Source of the DNA: Microbacterium paraoxydans
Lineage (GTDB): Bacteria > Actinomycetota > Actinomycetes > Actinomycetales > Microbacteriaceae
Assembly: GCF_020524545.1 (NCBI RefSeq)
Contig: NZ_JAIVLG010000003.1
Location: 154,793-218,792 of the forward strand
Direction of reading: 5' to 3'
DNA length: 64,000 nucleotides
Each line of letters starts with the position of its first letter. Positions within the stretch are counted from its first letter, which is position 1. Of the stretch, positions 27,311-35,718 are shown in pieces. The position numbers were made by a program, and so were the translations under genes. The notes under the pieces were generated by a model. It searched no databases. It was not told the DNA's origin and worked only from the letters and a program-made list of their open reading frames with translations.

Positions 27311-28624
27311 GTGGAATTCCTGCTCTATCTGGGCGGCATCCTCTTCATGCTGATCGGCCTCGGACTGTCGATCGGCTTGCACGAGGTCGGCCATCTCGTC
27401 CCCGCGAAGCTCTTCGGCGTGCGCGTCGGCCAGTACATGATCGGCTTCGGGCCGCGCCTCTGGTCGAAGCGGATCGGAGAGACCGAGTACGGGTTCAAGG
27501 TGCTGCCCCTCGGCGGTTTCATCTCGATGTCCGGGATGTACCCGCCGTCGAAGAGCACCGGCCCCGCGTCCGGCGTGTTCCGTTCGCTGATCCAGGACGC
27601 CCGCTCGGCCAACGATGAGACGATCGCGGAAGGAGCGGAGGACCGCGTCTTCTACCGCCTGCCGGTGTGGAAGCGTGTGATCGTGATGCTCGGCGGTCCG
27701 CTGATGAACCTGATATTGGCGACCGTGGTCTTCACGGTGTTGGTCTCAGGCATCGGCGTCCTGCAGGGCACGACGACGATCGCTTCGGTGACCGAGTGCG
27801 TCGTCCCCGCAGGGTCCACCCAGACCGAGTGCACCGCGGACGACCCGGAGTCGCCCGCGGCGGAAGCCGGGATCAAGCCGGGGGACGTGATCGTCTCCGT
27901 CGATGGGCAGCCCGTGTCGGACTTCGCGGAGGCGACGGCGATCGTGCAGGCGGCGCCCGGTGAGACGCTCGATCTGGTGGTCCTGCGGGACGGCGCCGAG
28001 CAGACCCTGAGCATCACTCCGGTGGCCGCCGAGCGCACGATCACGGACGCCGCGGGCCAGCCTGTCCTCGATGATGCCGGTGACCCCGTCGTCAAGGAGG
28101 TCGGCTACGTCGGCATGGGGTCGCAGATGGGGTACGTGCAGCAACCGCTGAGCGCGGGGCCGCAGCTGGCGGCCGAGAACGTGGCCAGGGTCGGCTCGCT
28201 GATCGTCACGCTCCCGGTGCGGCTCTGGGACATCGGCGTCTCGCTGGTGACCGGGGGTGAGCGGGATCCGAACGGGCCCCTGAGCGTGGTCGGTGTCGGG
28301 CGTCTCGCGGGTGAGGTCGCGGCGACGGATGCACCCATCCTCAACCGTTTCGCCGTCCTGCTCGGGTTGCTCGGCTCGCTCAACGTCGCGCTCTTCGTCT
28401 TCAACCTCATCCCGCTGCTCCCGCTCGACGGCGGACACATCGTGGTCGCTCTGTGGGATGGCATCAAGCGGACCTGGGCGAAGCTCTTCCGACGCCCCCC
28501 TCCTGCGCCGGTCGATGCGACGAAACTGGTGCCGCTGACCGTGGTGGTCGCGGTGCTGCTGATCGCGATGGGTGCGCTGCTTCTGATCGCCGATCTCTTC
28601 AACCCGGTGAATCTTCTCGGTTGA
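27311..28624 (+). CDS. rseP: Site-2 RIP metalloprotease
   Basis: Intramembrane zinc protease that cleaves anti-sigma factors or other membrane proteins after a first cut. HEVGH at residues 24-28 in TM1 and LLPLDGGHIVVALWDG near residue 375 supply the zinc ligands. A PDZ domain lies near 185-250 (AGIKPGDVIVSVDGQPV). Four TM segments; 437 residues. It sits between dxr and ispG, the usual actinobacterial order, though with a YCII/sigma pair and a fused anthranilate-synthase-type gene inserted before ispG. Confidence 0.95.
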   Translation: MEFLLYLGGILFMLIGLGLSIGLHEVGHLVPAKLFGVRVGQYMIGFGPRLWSKRIGETEYGFKVLPLGGFISMSGMYPPSKSTGPASGVFRSLIQDARSANDETIAEGAEDRVFYRLPVWKRVIVMLGGPLMNLILATVVFTVLVSGIGVLQGTTTIASVTECVVPAGSTQTECTADDPESPAAEAGIKPGDVIVSVDGQPVSDFAEATAIVQAAPGETLDLVVLRDGAEQTLSITPVAAERTITDAAGQPVLDDAGDPVVKEVGYVGMGSQMGYVQQPLSAGPQLAAENVARVGSLIVTLPVRLWDIGVSLVTGGERDPNGPLSVVGVGRLAGEVAATDAPILNRFAVLLGLLGSLNVALFVFNLIPLLPLDGGHIVVALWDGIKRTWAKLFRRPPPAPVDATKLVPLTVVVAVLLIAMGALLLIADLFNPVNLLG

Positions 28625-28693
28625 CGTGTCGAATTCGTCCTTGCTCGTTCGCTGTGGGGGTGAAACGGTTCTCAAGACGAAAGGACGAACCTC

Positions 28694-29062
28694 ATGAAGT
28701 ACGTCATCATGTTCACCTCGACTCCGCAGCTCGACGCTGCCGTCGCACCGGAGGTCGCACAGGACGTCTACGGGCGAGTGTTCCAGTGGTTCCAGGACAA
28801 CGCGGATGTGATCGACGACAGCGGCGCCGAGTTGCAGCCGGTCGAAACGGCGACCACCGTCCGGCACGGGGCACGGGGAGCGGTCGTCGTCGATGGGCCG
28901 TTCACCGAAGCCCGTGAGGCGGTGGGCGGATTCAGCATCATCGACGTGCCTGAACTCGATGCGGCGATCGCTCTCGCCAAGAGCTGGCCGATGCTGGAGA
29001 TGGAGGGCACTTCGGTGGAAGTCCGGCCCATCGTCACCGACTACAGCCAGTTCGAGCAGTGA
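28694..29062 (+). CDS. DGPF/YCII-domain protein partnered with ECF42 sigma factor
   Basis: A 122-residue YCII-fold protein (MKYVIMFTSTPQLDA...). It carries the DGPF signature in VVDGPFTEAREAVGGFSIID, typical of the family found beside ECF42 sigma factors. Its catalytic role is unknown. AAGGAC precedes the ATG. The stop overlaps the GTG of the sigma gene by 4 nt, so the two are coupled. Confidence 0.9.
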   Translation: MKYVIMFTSTPQLDAAVAPEVAQDVYGRVFQWFQDNADVIDDSGAELQPVETATTVRHGARGAVVVDGPFTEAREAVGGFSIIDVPELDAAIALAKSWPMLEMEGTSVEVRPIVTDYSQFEQ

Positions 29063-30285
29063 CCGTATCGGATGCCGCGTCGCCGTCGGGCGCGGCATCC
29101 GATCGTGCCCTCGAACGCGTTGTCCGCGCGGAGTCAGCGCGGATCGTCGCGTCGCTCACAGCCTCGCTGGGCAACCTCGATCTCGCGGAGGAGTCGGTGG
29201 CCGAGTCGGTGGCCGAGGCACTCGTGTCATGGCGCGAGAGCGGCGTGCCTCCGAACCCGGGTGGCTGGCTGACCGTCGCAGCCCGGCACAACGCGCTCGA
29301 CCGGCTGCGACGGGACCAGCGGTATCGCCGAAAGCTCGAACTCCTCGCCACCGCACCGGCACCTTCCGAGAGCGCGATCGATGAGCGGGTGTCGCTGTTG
29401 TTCGGCTGCTGTCACCCCGCGCTGACCGAATCGGCACAGCTCGCACTCACCCTTCGCGCCGTGTGCGGACTCACGACGGAGCAGATCGCCCGGGCGACGA
29501 TGAGCACCCCGACGGCGGTCGGGCAGCGCATCGTCCGGGCGAAGCGCAAGATCGGCGCGGCCGGAATCCCGCTTCGTGTTCCGATGGGTGCCGAGCGCTC
29601 ACCGCGCCTCGACCTGGTGCTCACGGTGATCTCGGTGATGTACAACGAGGCCCATCTCCCTGCCGGCGGGGGCGCGGAGGCTGATCGCGACGTCGCCGAG
29701 GACGCGCTCTGGCTCGCCGATGTGGTCGCTCACGCTCTTCCCGGAGAGCCCGAGGCGCTCGGACTCGTGGCCTTGCTGAAGTTCCATCGCAGCCGCGAGC
29801 CTGCGCGCTCGCTCGGCGGGCACATCGTGCTCCTCGCTGATCAGGATCGCTCTCGCTGGGACGTCGGTCTGCGAGCACAGGCGCACCAGGCGCTCTCTGC
29901 AGCGGCCGCGCTCCGGCGACCGGGGAGGTGGCAGCTCCAGGCGGCGATCGCCGCGTGCCACTCGGATGCCCGTGAGTTCGCGGAGACGGACTGGGGGCAG
30001 ATCATCGTCCTCTACGACATGCTGCTCGATCACGACCCGTCACCGATCGTCCGTCTGAACCGGGCGGTCGCCCTCGGGGAAGGCGGTCAGCGGTCGGCGG
30101 CTCTGGTCGAGGTTGAAGCGCTCGAAAGAGAGATGGGTCGCTTCCACCTCTGGCACGCCGTGCGTGCGGAGCTGCTCCGCGAACTCGGCCGAGAAGACGA
30201 AGCGATCCGCGCGATCCGCACCGCGCACGACCTCACGACGAACGAGGCGGAACGGCGGCTTCTCCGCTCTCGAGGCCTCTCCTGA
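29059..30285 (+). CDS. ECF42-type RNA polymerase sigma factor with C-terminal TPR-like extension
   Basis: The sigma-70 regions sigma2 (AESVAEALVSWRESGVPPNPGGWLTVAARHNALDRLRR) and sigma4 (TESAQLALTLRAVCGLTTEQIARA...VGQRIVRAKRKI) occupy the first ~180 residues. The remaining ~220 are helical (DUF6596: MYNEAHLPAGG, RPGRWQLQAAIAACHSDA, YDMLLDHDPSPIVRLNRAVAL), the extension that defines ECF42. No anti-sigma factor is adjacent; in this group the extension itself is thought to control activity. Gene pairing with a DGPF protein is the diagnostic context. GTG start overlaps the upstream stop. Confidence 0.92.
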   Translation: MTVSDAASPSGAASDRALERVVRAESARIVASLTASLGNLDLAEESVAESVAEALVSWRESGVPPNPGGWLTVAARHNALDRLRRDQRYRRKLELLATAPAPSESAIDERVSLLFGCCHPALTESAQLALTLRAVCGLTTEQIARATMSTPTAVGQRIVRAKRKIGAAGIPLRVPMGAERSPRLDLVLTVISVMYNEAHLPAGGGAEADRDVAEDALWLADVVAHALPGEPEALGLVALLKFHRSREPARSLGGHIVLLADQDRSRWDVGLRAQAHQALSAAAALRRPGRWQLQAAIAACHSDAREFAETDWGQIIVLYDMLLDHDPSPIVRLNRAVALGEGGQRSAALVEVEALEREMGRFHLWHAVRAELLRELGREDEAIRAIRTAHDLTTNEAERRLLRSRGLS

Positions 30286-30300
30286 GTCGAACTCCGTCGC

Positions 30301-32184
30301 TCAGGACAGAGCGTGGGAGACGAGGCGTTCGAGGGTGTGGATTCCGTCGCGCGACAGGATCGACTCGAGATGCCCCTGCACCGAAGCGAAGCGGGCGCCG
30401 CGGAGGGCGTACACGTCGCCGGAGGCTCGGTCTGCGGACACCTCGGCGGATCCGACGGTCGTCGTCCCTGGAGTCACTCGCGCCGTGAACGTGTTGTAGA
30501 AGCCGATCGATGCGTCCTCTCCGAATACCGGGACCGCTTTCTGCAGCCCCTGGTGCGGTGCGGCGAGCGGCGTCAGGGCGATGCCCAGCCGATCGGCGAG
30601 GATCTGATGGCTGAGGCAGACCGCGAGCAGCGGTGCTCCGGCGTCGAGCCGGCGGCCGACGATCTCGCGCATCCGGGAGATCCGAGCGCTCGTTGCGTCC
30701 CGCGGGTCGCCGGGCCCCGGGCCTGCGACGACGAGATCGGCGGCGTCGAGGTCCGTGTCCTGAACCTCAGCCCAAGGCGCGATCGTCACGGCGAGACCGA
30801 GGTGGCGCAGCTGGTGGGCGAGCATCGTCGTGAAACGGTCCTCGGCGTCCACGACGACGGCCGTGTGCCCGGCGAACGGTCCGGTGAAGTCCTCGCCCTG
30901 AGGGTTGAGCCAGAACTCGGCCAGGCGGGCGTTGCGCGAAGAAAGCAGCGCGGTGATCGCAGGGTCATCGGCGAGAGCACGCTCTCCGCCCGGCGCATCG
31001 GCATCGCTCCGGGCTTCAGCGACGCGGTCGCGATCGATCGCACCGATCGCTCCGAGCACGCCTGCCGCCTTGCCGTGCGTCTCCGACACCTCGCCCAGAG
31101 GATCGGAATGGCGGACCAGGGTCGCTCCGACAGGAACGCGCAGGGTGCCGTCCTGGAGGTACACGGTGCGGATGAGAATGGGGGCGTCCAGATCATGCCC
31201 CCCGTCGGTATTCGGGGTGAACAGTGCTGCCACGCCGGAGTAGTAGCCCCGCGGCTGATCCTCGTGACGACGGATCACAGCGCACGCGTTCTGCATGGGG
31301 GAGCCGGTGACGGTCGGGGCGAACATCGTCTCGCGCAGGATGTCGCGTGGGTCGAGGGCACTGCGTCCTCGGAGCATGTACTCGGTGTGCGTGAGCCGCG
31401 ACATCTCCTTCAGATGCGGGCCGGTGATGCGCCCTCCGTCGGCGCACACCGCGCTCATCATCTTGAGTTCCTCGTCCACGACCATGAACAACTCCTCGGT
31501 CTCCTTGGCGGAGGCGAGGAAATCGGTGAGCGTGTCTTTGGTCGCACCGCCCGCGGGGTGGCGGAACGTGCCGGAGATCGGGTTCATGGTGACGACGCCC
31601 TCACGCGCGACCACGTGCGCTTCCGGGCTCGCACCGACAGCGATGTGTCCCGGTGTGAAGACGGCGAAGGTCCAGTACGCACCGCGCTCGTGAGTGAGGA
31701 GCGCGCGGAACCAGGTGAGCGCTGCCGTACGGTCGTCGACATCGATGTTCGCGGTGAAGTCACGGCGGATCACGAAGTTCGCGCCCTCGCCGCGCCCGAT
31801 CTCCTCGGCGATGACCTTCTCCACGATGGCCGCGTAGGCGTCGTCGGCGATGTCGAAGCCGTCGTCGCGAAGAGGCACCGGGGTGTCAGGAAGTTGCTCG
31901 AGCAGCGTGGACGTCGGAAGGTGGAGGTGCTCGTCGACGATCACGCACCGCAACGGCGCGCTGTCGTCCTGTGCGACGAAACCGCGCTCACGCACCTGGC
32001 GGTAGGGGACCAGGGCGAAGATCTCGCGTGGGGTGCCCTCGAGCGTGAGCGGGATGTCGGCGAGCAGATCGACATCGACCACCTCGCCACTGAGTAGCTC
32101 GACCGTGTCGGCACCGTCGCGGGCGATCAGCACGAAGGATGCCGTCGGGTCAGCGCTGAGCTCGGCGAGTCGTGAGAGGGTCAT
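30301..32184 (-). CDS. Fused anthranilate-synthase-family enzyme (PhzE/TrpEG-like)
   Basis: Chorismate-using enzyme with a synthase domain (residues ~1-430) joined to a class I glutamine amidotransferase (~440-627). The synthase part has MNPISGTFRHPAGG, FMVVDEELKMMSAVCADGG, LTHTEYMLRGRSALDPRD, and MFAPTVTGSPMQNACAVIRRH, the pattern of PhzE-type enzymes. The amidotransferase has Cys in LLAVCLSHQILADRLG and His/Glu in VQGHLES. Size (627) also fits PhzE more than rhizobial TrpEG (~730). The product could be anthranilate or 2-amino-2-deoxyisochorismate, but the upstream trp attenuator argues for tryptophan supply. AGGAG precedes the ATG. The gene is isolated from other trp genes in this window. 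Confidence 0.88.
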   Translation of the reverse strand: MTLSRLAELSADPTASFVLIARDGADTVELLSGEVVDVDLLADIPLTLEGTPREIFALVPYRQVRERGFVAQDDSAPLRCVIVDEHLHLPTSTLLEQLPDTPVPLRDDGFDIADDAYAAIVEKVIAEEIGRGEGANFVIRRDFTANIDVDDRTAALTWFRALLTHERGAYWTFAVFTPGHIAVGASPEAHVVAREGVVTMNPISGTFRHPAGGATKDTLTDFLASAKETEELFMVVDEELKMMSAVCADGGRITGPHLKEMSRLTHTEYMLRGRSALDPRDILRETMFAPTVTGSPMQNACAVIRRHEDQPRGYYSGVAALFTPNTDGGHDLDAPILIRTVYLQDGTLRVPVGATLVRHSDPLGEVSETHGKAAGVLGAIGAIDRDRVAEARSDADAPGGERALADDPAITALLSSRNARLAEFWLNPQGEDFTGPFAGHTAVVVDAEDRFTTMLAHQLRHLGLAVTIAPWAEVQDTDLDAADLVVAGPGPGDPRDATSARISRMREIVGRRLDAGAPLLAVCLSHQILADRLGIALTPLAAPHQGLQKAVPVFGEDASIGFYNTFTARVTPGTTTVGSAEVSADRASGDVYALRGARFASVQGHLESILSRDGIHTLERLVSHALS

Positions 32185-32220
32185 CGATGTCTCCTGTGCA
32201 GTGCTCCGGCTCGGCGCAAC

Positions 32221-32245
32221 GAAAAGACCGCCCCGGAGGCGGTCT
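32221..32245 (-). terminator. Attenuator terminator (segments 3:4) of the trp leader
   Basis: An 8-bp stem (AGACCGCC/GGCGGTCT) with a 5-nt loop followed by TTTT on the minus strand, about 37 nt before the start codon of the fused gene. One of the few T-tract terminators in the window. Confidence 0.85.
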
Positions 32246-32303
32246 GGATTCGTGGGAACGCGAACACACCGCCTAGAAGGCGGGCCACCAGGTGAAGTTC
32301 GCG
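32237..32303 (-). promoter_or_regulatory. trp attenuator: alternative RNA pairings
   Basis: Segment 1 (32297-32303) pairs perfectly over 7 bp with 32259-32265, enclosing a CCGCC/GGCGG hairpin over the leader stop codon. The alternative antiterminator pairs 32268-32274 (AGGCGGT) with 32237-32243 (ACCGCCT), 7 bp perfect, and destroys the terminator. Ribosome stalling at the tandem Trp codons would favour the antiterminator. Confidence 0.8.
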
Positions 32304-32308
32304 AGCAT
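32273..32308 (-). CDS. trpL: trp leader peptide
   Basis: A 12-codon ORF encoding MLANFTWWPAF. The two adjacent Trp codons (32285-32290) lie just before the stop, the expected sensor of charged tRNA-Trp. It is located 88 nt upstream of the fused anthranilate-synthase-type gene and ahead of the terminator. A trp attenuator upstream of a fused trpEG gene is known from Streptomyces venezuelae. Confidence 0.85.
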   Translation of the reverse strand: MLANFTWWPAF

Positions 32309-32418
32309 GGGCTGAAACTACCACATCGCGGGGTGTCCGCCCGAGCGGCGGGTGCTCACCAGAGGCTGCCGCCGCAAGCGTCGGTGCGTCCGTCCAGCCC
32401 TCTCGCATCCGGGCGGCG

Positions 32419-32424
32419 TAGGCT
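32419..32424 (+). promoter_or_regulatory. -10 element (TAGGCT), leaderless start of ispG
   Basis: Six bases (TGAGGC) separate it from the GTG at 32431. Confidence 0.5.
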
Positions 32425-32430
32425 TGAGGC

Positions 32431-33582
32431 GTGCCAGCAGTGAATCTCGGAATGCCGAAGATCCCCGAAGTCCTCGCCCCGCGCCGGAAGTCCCGGCAGA
32501 TCAAGGTGGGCAAGGTTCTCGTGGGCGGCGACGCTCCCGTCAGTGTGCAGTCGATGACGACCACGAAGACCACCGATATCAATGGGACCCTCCAGCAGAT
32601 CGCCGAACTGACGGCATCCGGTTGCGAGATCGTGCGCGTCGCCGTGCCGCACCAAGACGACGCCGATGCCCTCAAGATCATCGCGATGAAGAGCCAGATC
32701 CCGGTCATCGCCGACATCCACTTCCAGCCGCGCTACATCTACACGGCTATCGACGCCGGGTGCGGCGCTGTCCGCGTCAATCCCGGCAACATTCGGGAGT
32801 TCGACGGCAACGTCGGCAAGATCGCCGAGGCGGCCAAGGCGGCGGGCGTTTCGCTGCGCATCGGCGTCAACGCCGGATCGCTGGACCGCCGCATCCTCGC
32901 CAAGTACGGCAAGGCCACGGCCGAGGCCCTGGTCGAGAGTGCCGTCTGGGAGGCGTCGTTGTTCGAGGAGCACGACTTCCACGACTTCAAGATCTCGGTC
33001 AAGCACAACGACCCCATCGTCATGGTCAAGGCCTACCGGCAATTGGCCGAGCGCGGCGATTGGCCTCTCCACCTCGGCGTGACCGAGGCGGGGCCGGCCT
33101 TCCAGGGCACGATCAAGAGCGCCACGGCGTTCGGCATCCTGCTCGGTGAGGGGATCGGTGACACCATTCGCGTGTCCCTCTCGGCGCCGCCGGCAGAAGA
33201 GGTGAAGGTCGGGCACCAGATCCTGCAGTCGCTCAACCTCCGTGAACGCAAGCTCGAGATCGTCTCCTGTCCGTCGTGCGGACGCGCCCAGGTCGATGTC
33301 TACACGCTCGCCGAGAACGTCACCGAAGGCCTGAAGGACATGACGGTGCCGCTGCGCGTCGCGGTCATGGGTTGTGTCGTGAATGGACCGGGTGAGGCGC
33401 GTGAAGCCGACCTCGGCGTGGCCTCGGGCAACGGCAAGGGCCAGATCTTCGTCAAGGGCGAGGTCATCAAAACGGTTCCGGAGGCGGAGATCGTCGCGAC
33501 CCTGATCGAAGAGGCCACCCGAATCGCCGCCGAGATGGGGCCGGAAGCGCCCCTCGGCACCGCGCAGGTCGTCACCGCCTGA
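32431..33582 (+). CDS. ispG: 4-hydroxy-3-methylbut-2-enyl diphosphate synthase
   Basis: Iron-sulfur enzyme of the MEP pathway that converts MEcPP to HMBPP. 383 residues: TIM barrel beginning [47 protein letters not shown], then the C-terminal [4Fe-4S] domain with Cys280, Cys283 (SCPSCGR) and Cys315 ([11 protein letters not shown]) plus the usual glutamate in the next strand. Works downstream of dxr in the same window. Confidence 0.97.
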   Translation: MPAVNLGMPKIPEVLAPRRKSRQIKVGKVLVGGDAPVSVQSMTTTKTTDINGTLQQIAELTASGCEIVRVAVPHQDDADALKIIAMKSQIPVIADIHFQPRYIYTAIDAGCGAVRVNPGNIREFDGNVGKIAEAAKAAGVSLRIGVNAGSLDRRILAKYGKATAEALVESAVWEASLFEEHDFHDFKISVKHNDPIVMVKAYRQLAERGDWPLHLGVTEAGPAFQGTIKSATAFGILLGEGIGDTIRVSLSAPPAEEVKVGHQILQSLNLRERKLEIVSCPSCGRAQVDVYTLAENVTEGLKDMTVPLRVAVMGCVVNGPGEAREADLGVASGNGKGQIFVKGEVIKTVPEAEIVATLIEEATRIAAEMGPEAPLGTAQVVTA

Positions 33583-33601
33583 GTCCCCGAGGAGCACGAA
33601 C

Positions 33602-33934
33602 ATGACCGAGCCCGCCCTCCCCGCTCCCGTTCAAGCGATGATCGATGCGATCAATGCCGCCGATACGGAGGCGTTCATCCGTGCGTTCACACCGGCAGGA
33701 TTCGTCAACGATTGGGGCACCGTCAAGGCCGGCCCAGACGGCGTGCGCGGGTGGGCGGACAGCGACGCGATCGGAGCGGGCGCGCAGATGACGGTTCTCT
33801 CGGCGACGACGGAGGGCGACACCACCCGCACCCGCTTCGCCTGGTCCAGCAGCGTCTTCAACGGCGAGTCCGAGGGCATCTTCGTGGTCGAGGGCGACAA
33901 GCTGGCCAGTTTCACGATCCCGCCGTCGCACTGA
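33602..33934 (+). CDS. SnoaL/NTF2-like fold protein
   Basis: A 110-residue single-domain protein with the NTF2-like pattern: N-terminal helix AMIDAINAADTEAFIRAFTPAGFVNDWG, then curved strands ending in FNGESEGIFVVEGDKLASFTIPPSH. No catalytic residues can be assigned. GAGGAG precedes the ATG and the gene lies 19 nt after ispG, so cotranscription is likely although no functional link is evident. Confidence 0.7.
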   Translation: MTEPALPAPVQAMIDAINAADTEAFIRAFTPAGFVNDWGTVKAGPDGVRGWADSDAIGAGAQMTVLSATTEGDTTRTRFAWSSSVFNGESEGIFVVEGDKLASFTIPPSH

Positions 33935-33994
33935 GCCCTCGCGCGCAGGCCGTCAATCGCACGCCGAACAGCACCGTCGAATCCGAGGAGATCC

Positions 33995-34861
33995 ATGTCG
34001 ACGCCCACCATCGTGACCTTCGCCGACGGCACTGTAGACGGTGACGGCATCGTCTCTCGCGTCGAGCTCGGGCCGCAGGGGGCCGTGGTCGTGGTCGACG
34101 CGACTCCTTTCCACCCCGTCGACCACACCTGGCCGGATCAGCCCGGCGACAGCGGAGAGATCGCGTCGGGCGAGCGGGTTCTTCCGGTGGCGGAGGCCGT
34201 GATGGTGGCAGCCTCCGCCGACGGAGCCTTCGCCGTGGGCAGTGATATCCCGGTCAAACGCGGCGCCGACGGGTGGACCTGGTTGGTCGGGCACCGCATC
34301 GAGGCCGACATCCCGGACTGGCTGATCGAGGGTGCCCGGGTGAGGCTGTCCGTCGACGAGACGCGCAGAGCCGGACTCAGCCGCGGTCACACCGCCTGCC
34401 ACCTGGCCTCCCTCGCGCTCGACCTCGCCGTCGCCGATCTGTGGCGAAAGGATCCTGGAGGGGATGCGCTCGGGAATCCCGACTTCGAAGGCCGTGCGAA
34501 CCAGTCCAGCCGCATCCATGAGAACGGCGCCGTCGACGAGTACCGTCTCGGCAAGAGCCTGCGCAGAGCAGGTTTCGACACGGAGAATTTCGCTGCGACG
34601 CTCGCCGAACGCGAGGAGCGGATCAACGGTCGGCTCGCCATGTGGGTGGCGTCCGGCGCAGCCAGCCGCGTCGAGACGGACGGGCCCACGATCGTCGACC
34701 GTCGGCGTTGGCACTGCGAGCTCCCGGAGGGTGACGCCGCGATCCTCTGCGGCGGCACCCATGTCGACAGCCTCACGGCGTTCTCCGCGATCGTGGTCGA
34801 GCTCGATCTGAGCGACCCGCAGCTCCTCGTGATGACCACGACCGCGACTCCGGCGATCTGA
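33995..34861 (+). CDS. Free-standing alanyl-tRNA editing (AlaX-like) protein
   Basis: A 288-residue protein resembling the editing domain of alanyl- and threonyl-tRNA synthetases, which deacylates mischarged Ser/Gly-tRNA-Ala. The zinc ligands appear as H132-x3-H136 in GHTACHLASL and C252-x3-H256 in CGGTHVDSL. The N-terminal half (VVVVDATPFHPVDHTWPDQPGDSG) corresponds to the usual TxFYPxGGGQxxD strand but is diverged, so substrate range is uncertain. GAGGAG lies 5 nt before the ATG. Confidence 0.75.
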   Translation: MSTPTIVTFADGTVDGDGIVSRVELGPQGAVVVVDATPFHPVDHTWPDQPGDSGEIASGERVLPVAEAVMVAASADGAFAVGSDIPVKRGADGWTWLVGHRIEADIPDWLIEGARVRLSVDETRRAGLSRGHTACHLASLALDLAVADLWRKDPGGDALGNPDFEGRANQSSRIHENGAVDEYRLGKSLRRAGFDTENFAATLAEREERINGRLAMWVASGAASRVETDGPTIVDRRRWHCELPEGDAAILCGGTHVDSLTAFSAIVVELDLSDPQLLVMTTTATPAI

Positions 34862-34863
34862 TA

Positions 34864-35310
34864 TCAGCGGACGAATCCGGCCTGAACGCGACCACCCGCT
34901 CGCTGCAGCTCGTGCTCTACACGCGCGGCGAATCGCTCGATGTCTGAGGCAAGCAGCGGGCTGCTCCAGCGCGCACGGAGCTCATCGAGCGACCCGTCAT
35001 CCCGTATCGGGATTCCTTCCACGAGCATGTGGACGATGACGGGGCGATGGGTTTCGATCCCGCGATCCGCCCACGAAGCAAAGCCTTCCGGAGTGTAGGC
35101 GAACACCTCGAAGATCTCGCCTTCGAACTCGTAGGTGGCCGCCTCGCTCGCCTGCATCGGGTCATCGAAGAGCGGATCGCCGATGAGGAGGAGATCGGTG
35201 TCGCTGGTTGCCGTGCGCTCTTCACGGGCTGTGCTTCCGGCAACGATCGCGATTCGCGCGCGGGGATAGGTCTCCGCGACGAATCGCTCAGCAAGTTCAG
35301 CATGATCCAT
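34864..35310 (-). CDS. Minimal nucleotidyltransferase-domain protein
   Basis: A 148-residue protein with the Pol-beta-type signature GSTAREERTATSDTDLLLIG (GS...DxD) near residues 25-45. The third acidic residue may be in EIFEVFAY. Such stand-alone domains are often antitoxins or aminoglycoside-type transferases. No HEPN partner lies alongside, so its role is open. Only 2 nt separate its stop from that of the convergent AlaX-like gene. Leaderless start. Confidence 0.75.
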   Translation of the reverse strand: MDHAELAERFVAETYPRARIAIVAGSTAREERTATSDTDLLLIGDPLFDDPMQASEAATYEFEGEIFEVFAYTPEGFASWADRGIETHRPVIVHMLVEGIPIRDDGSLDELRARWSSPLLASDIERFAARVEHELQRAGGRVQAGFVR

Positions 35311-35316
35311 GCGGTC

Positions 35317-35322
35317 AGAGTA
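35317..35322 (-). promoter_or_regulatory. -10 element (TACTCT), leaderless start of nucleotidyltransferase gene
   Basis: Six bases (GACCGC) separate it from the ATG at 35310. Confidence 0.5.
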
Positions 35323-35367
35323 TCCGCCAACTGTGCTCGAGTCTGGCGACCTCGCTTCGGCGAACGG

Positions 35368-35718
35368 TCACCAGATCGCGCGGAGGACGCGCTGCGTGTC
35401 GGCGAGCGTGAGGCCCTCCCCGCGGGCGATGTCGGCCAGTGCGTGGGCGGCGTCGGCGATACCGCCCGCGACGGGGCTGGCCGTGTCGCTCACGCGCGTG
35501 CCGGAGCCGATCCGCGATGTCGCGAGCCCGTCTTCCTCGAGAAGCCGATACGCCTTGGCCACGGTTCCGGGGGCGATCGACAGGTCGGAGGCGAGTTGAC
35601 GCACGGACGGAAGCCGGTCGCCGGCCAGGAGGTGGCCGGTCGTGATCAACCCGCGGATCTGATCGTGGACCTGTTCGGCCGGCGACTCTCCGCTGTCGCG
35701 GTGGATCGTGATGATCAT
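35368..35718 (-). CDS. GntR-family regulator (YtrA-like, short)
   Basis: A 116-residue repressor: N-terminal winged helix (SPAEQVHDQIRGLITTGHLLAGDRLPSVRQLASDLSIAPGTVAKAYRLLEEDGLATSRIGSGTRV) and a short helical C-terminus without an effector-binding domain, as in the YtrA subgroup. The ATG at 35718 overlaps the stop of the upstream membrane protein gene (ATGA), so both are one operon. A 41-bp dyad at the operon's head is the obvious operator. Confidence 0.88.
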   Translation of the reverse strand: MIITIHRDSGESPAEQVHDQIRGLITTGHLLAGDRLPSVRQLASDLSIAPGTVAKAYRLLEEDGLATSRIGSGTRVSDTASPVAGGIADAAHALADIARGEGLTLADTQRVLRAIW

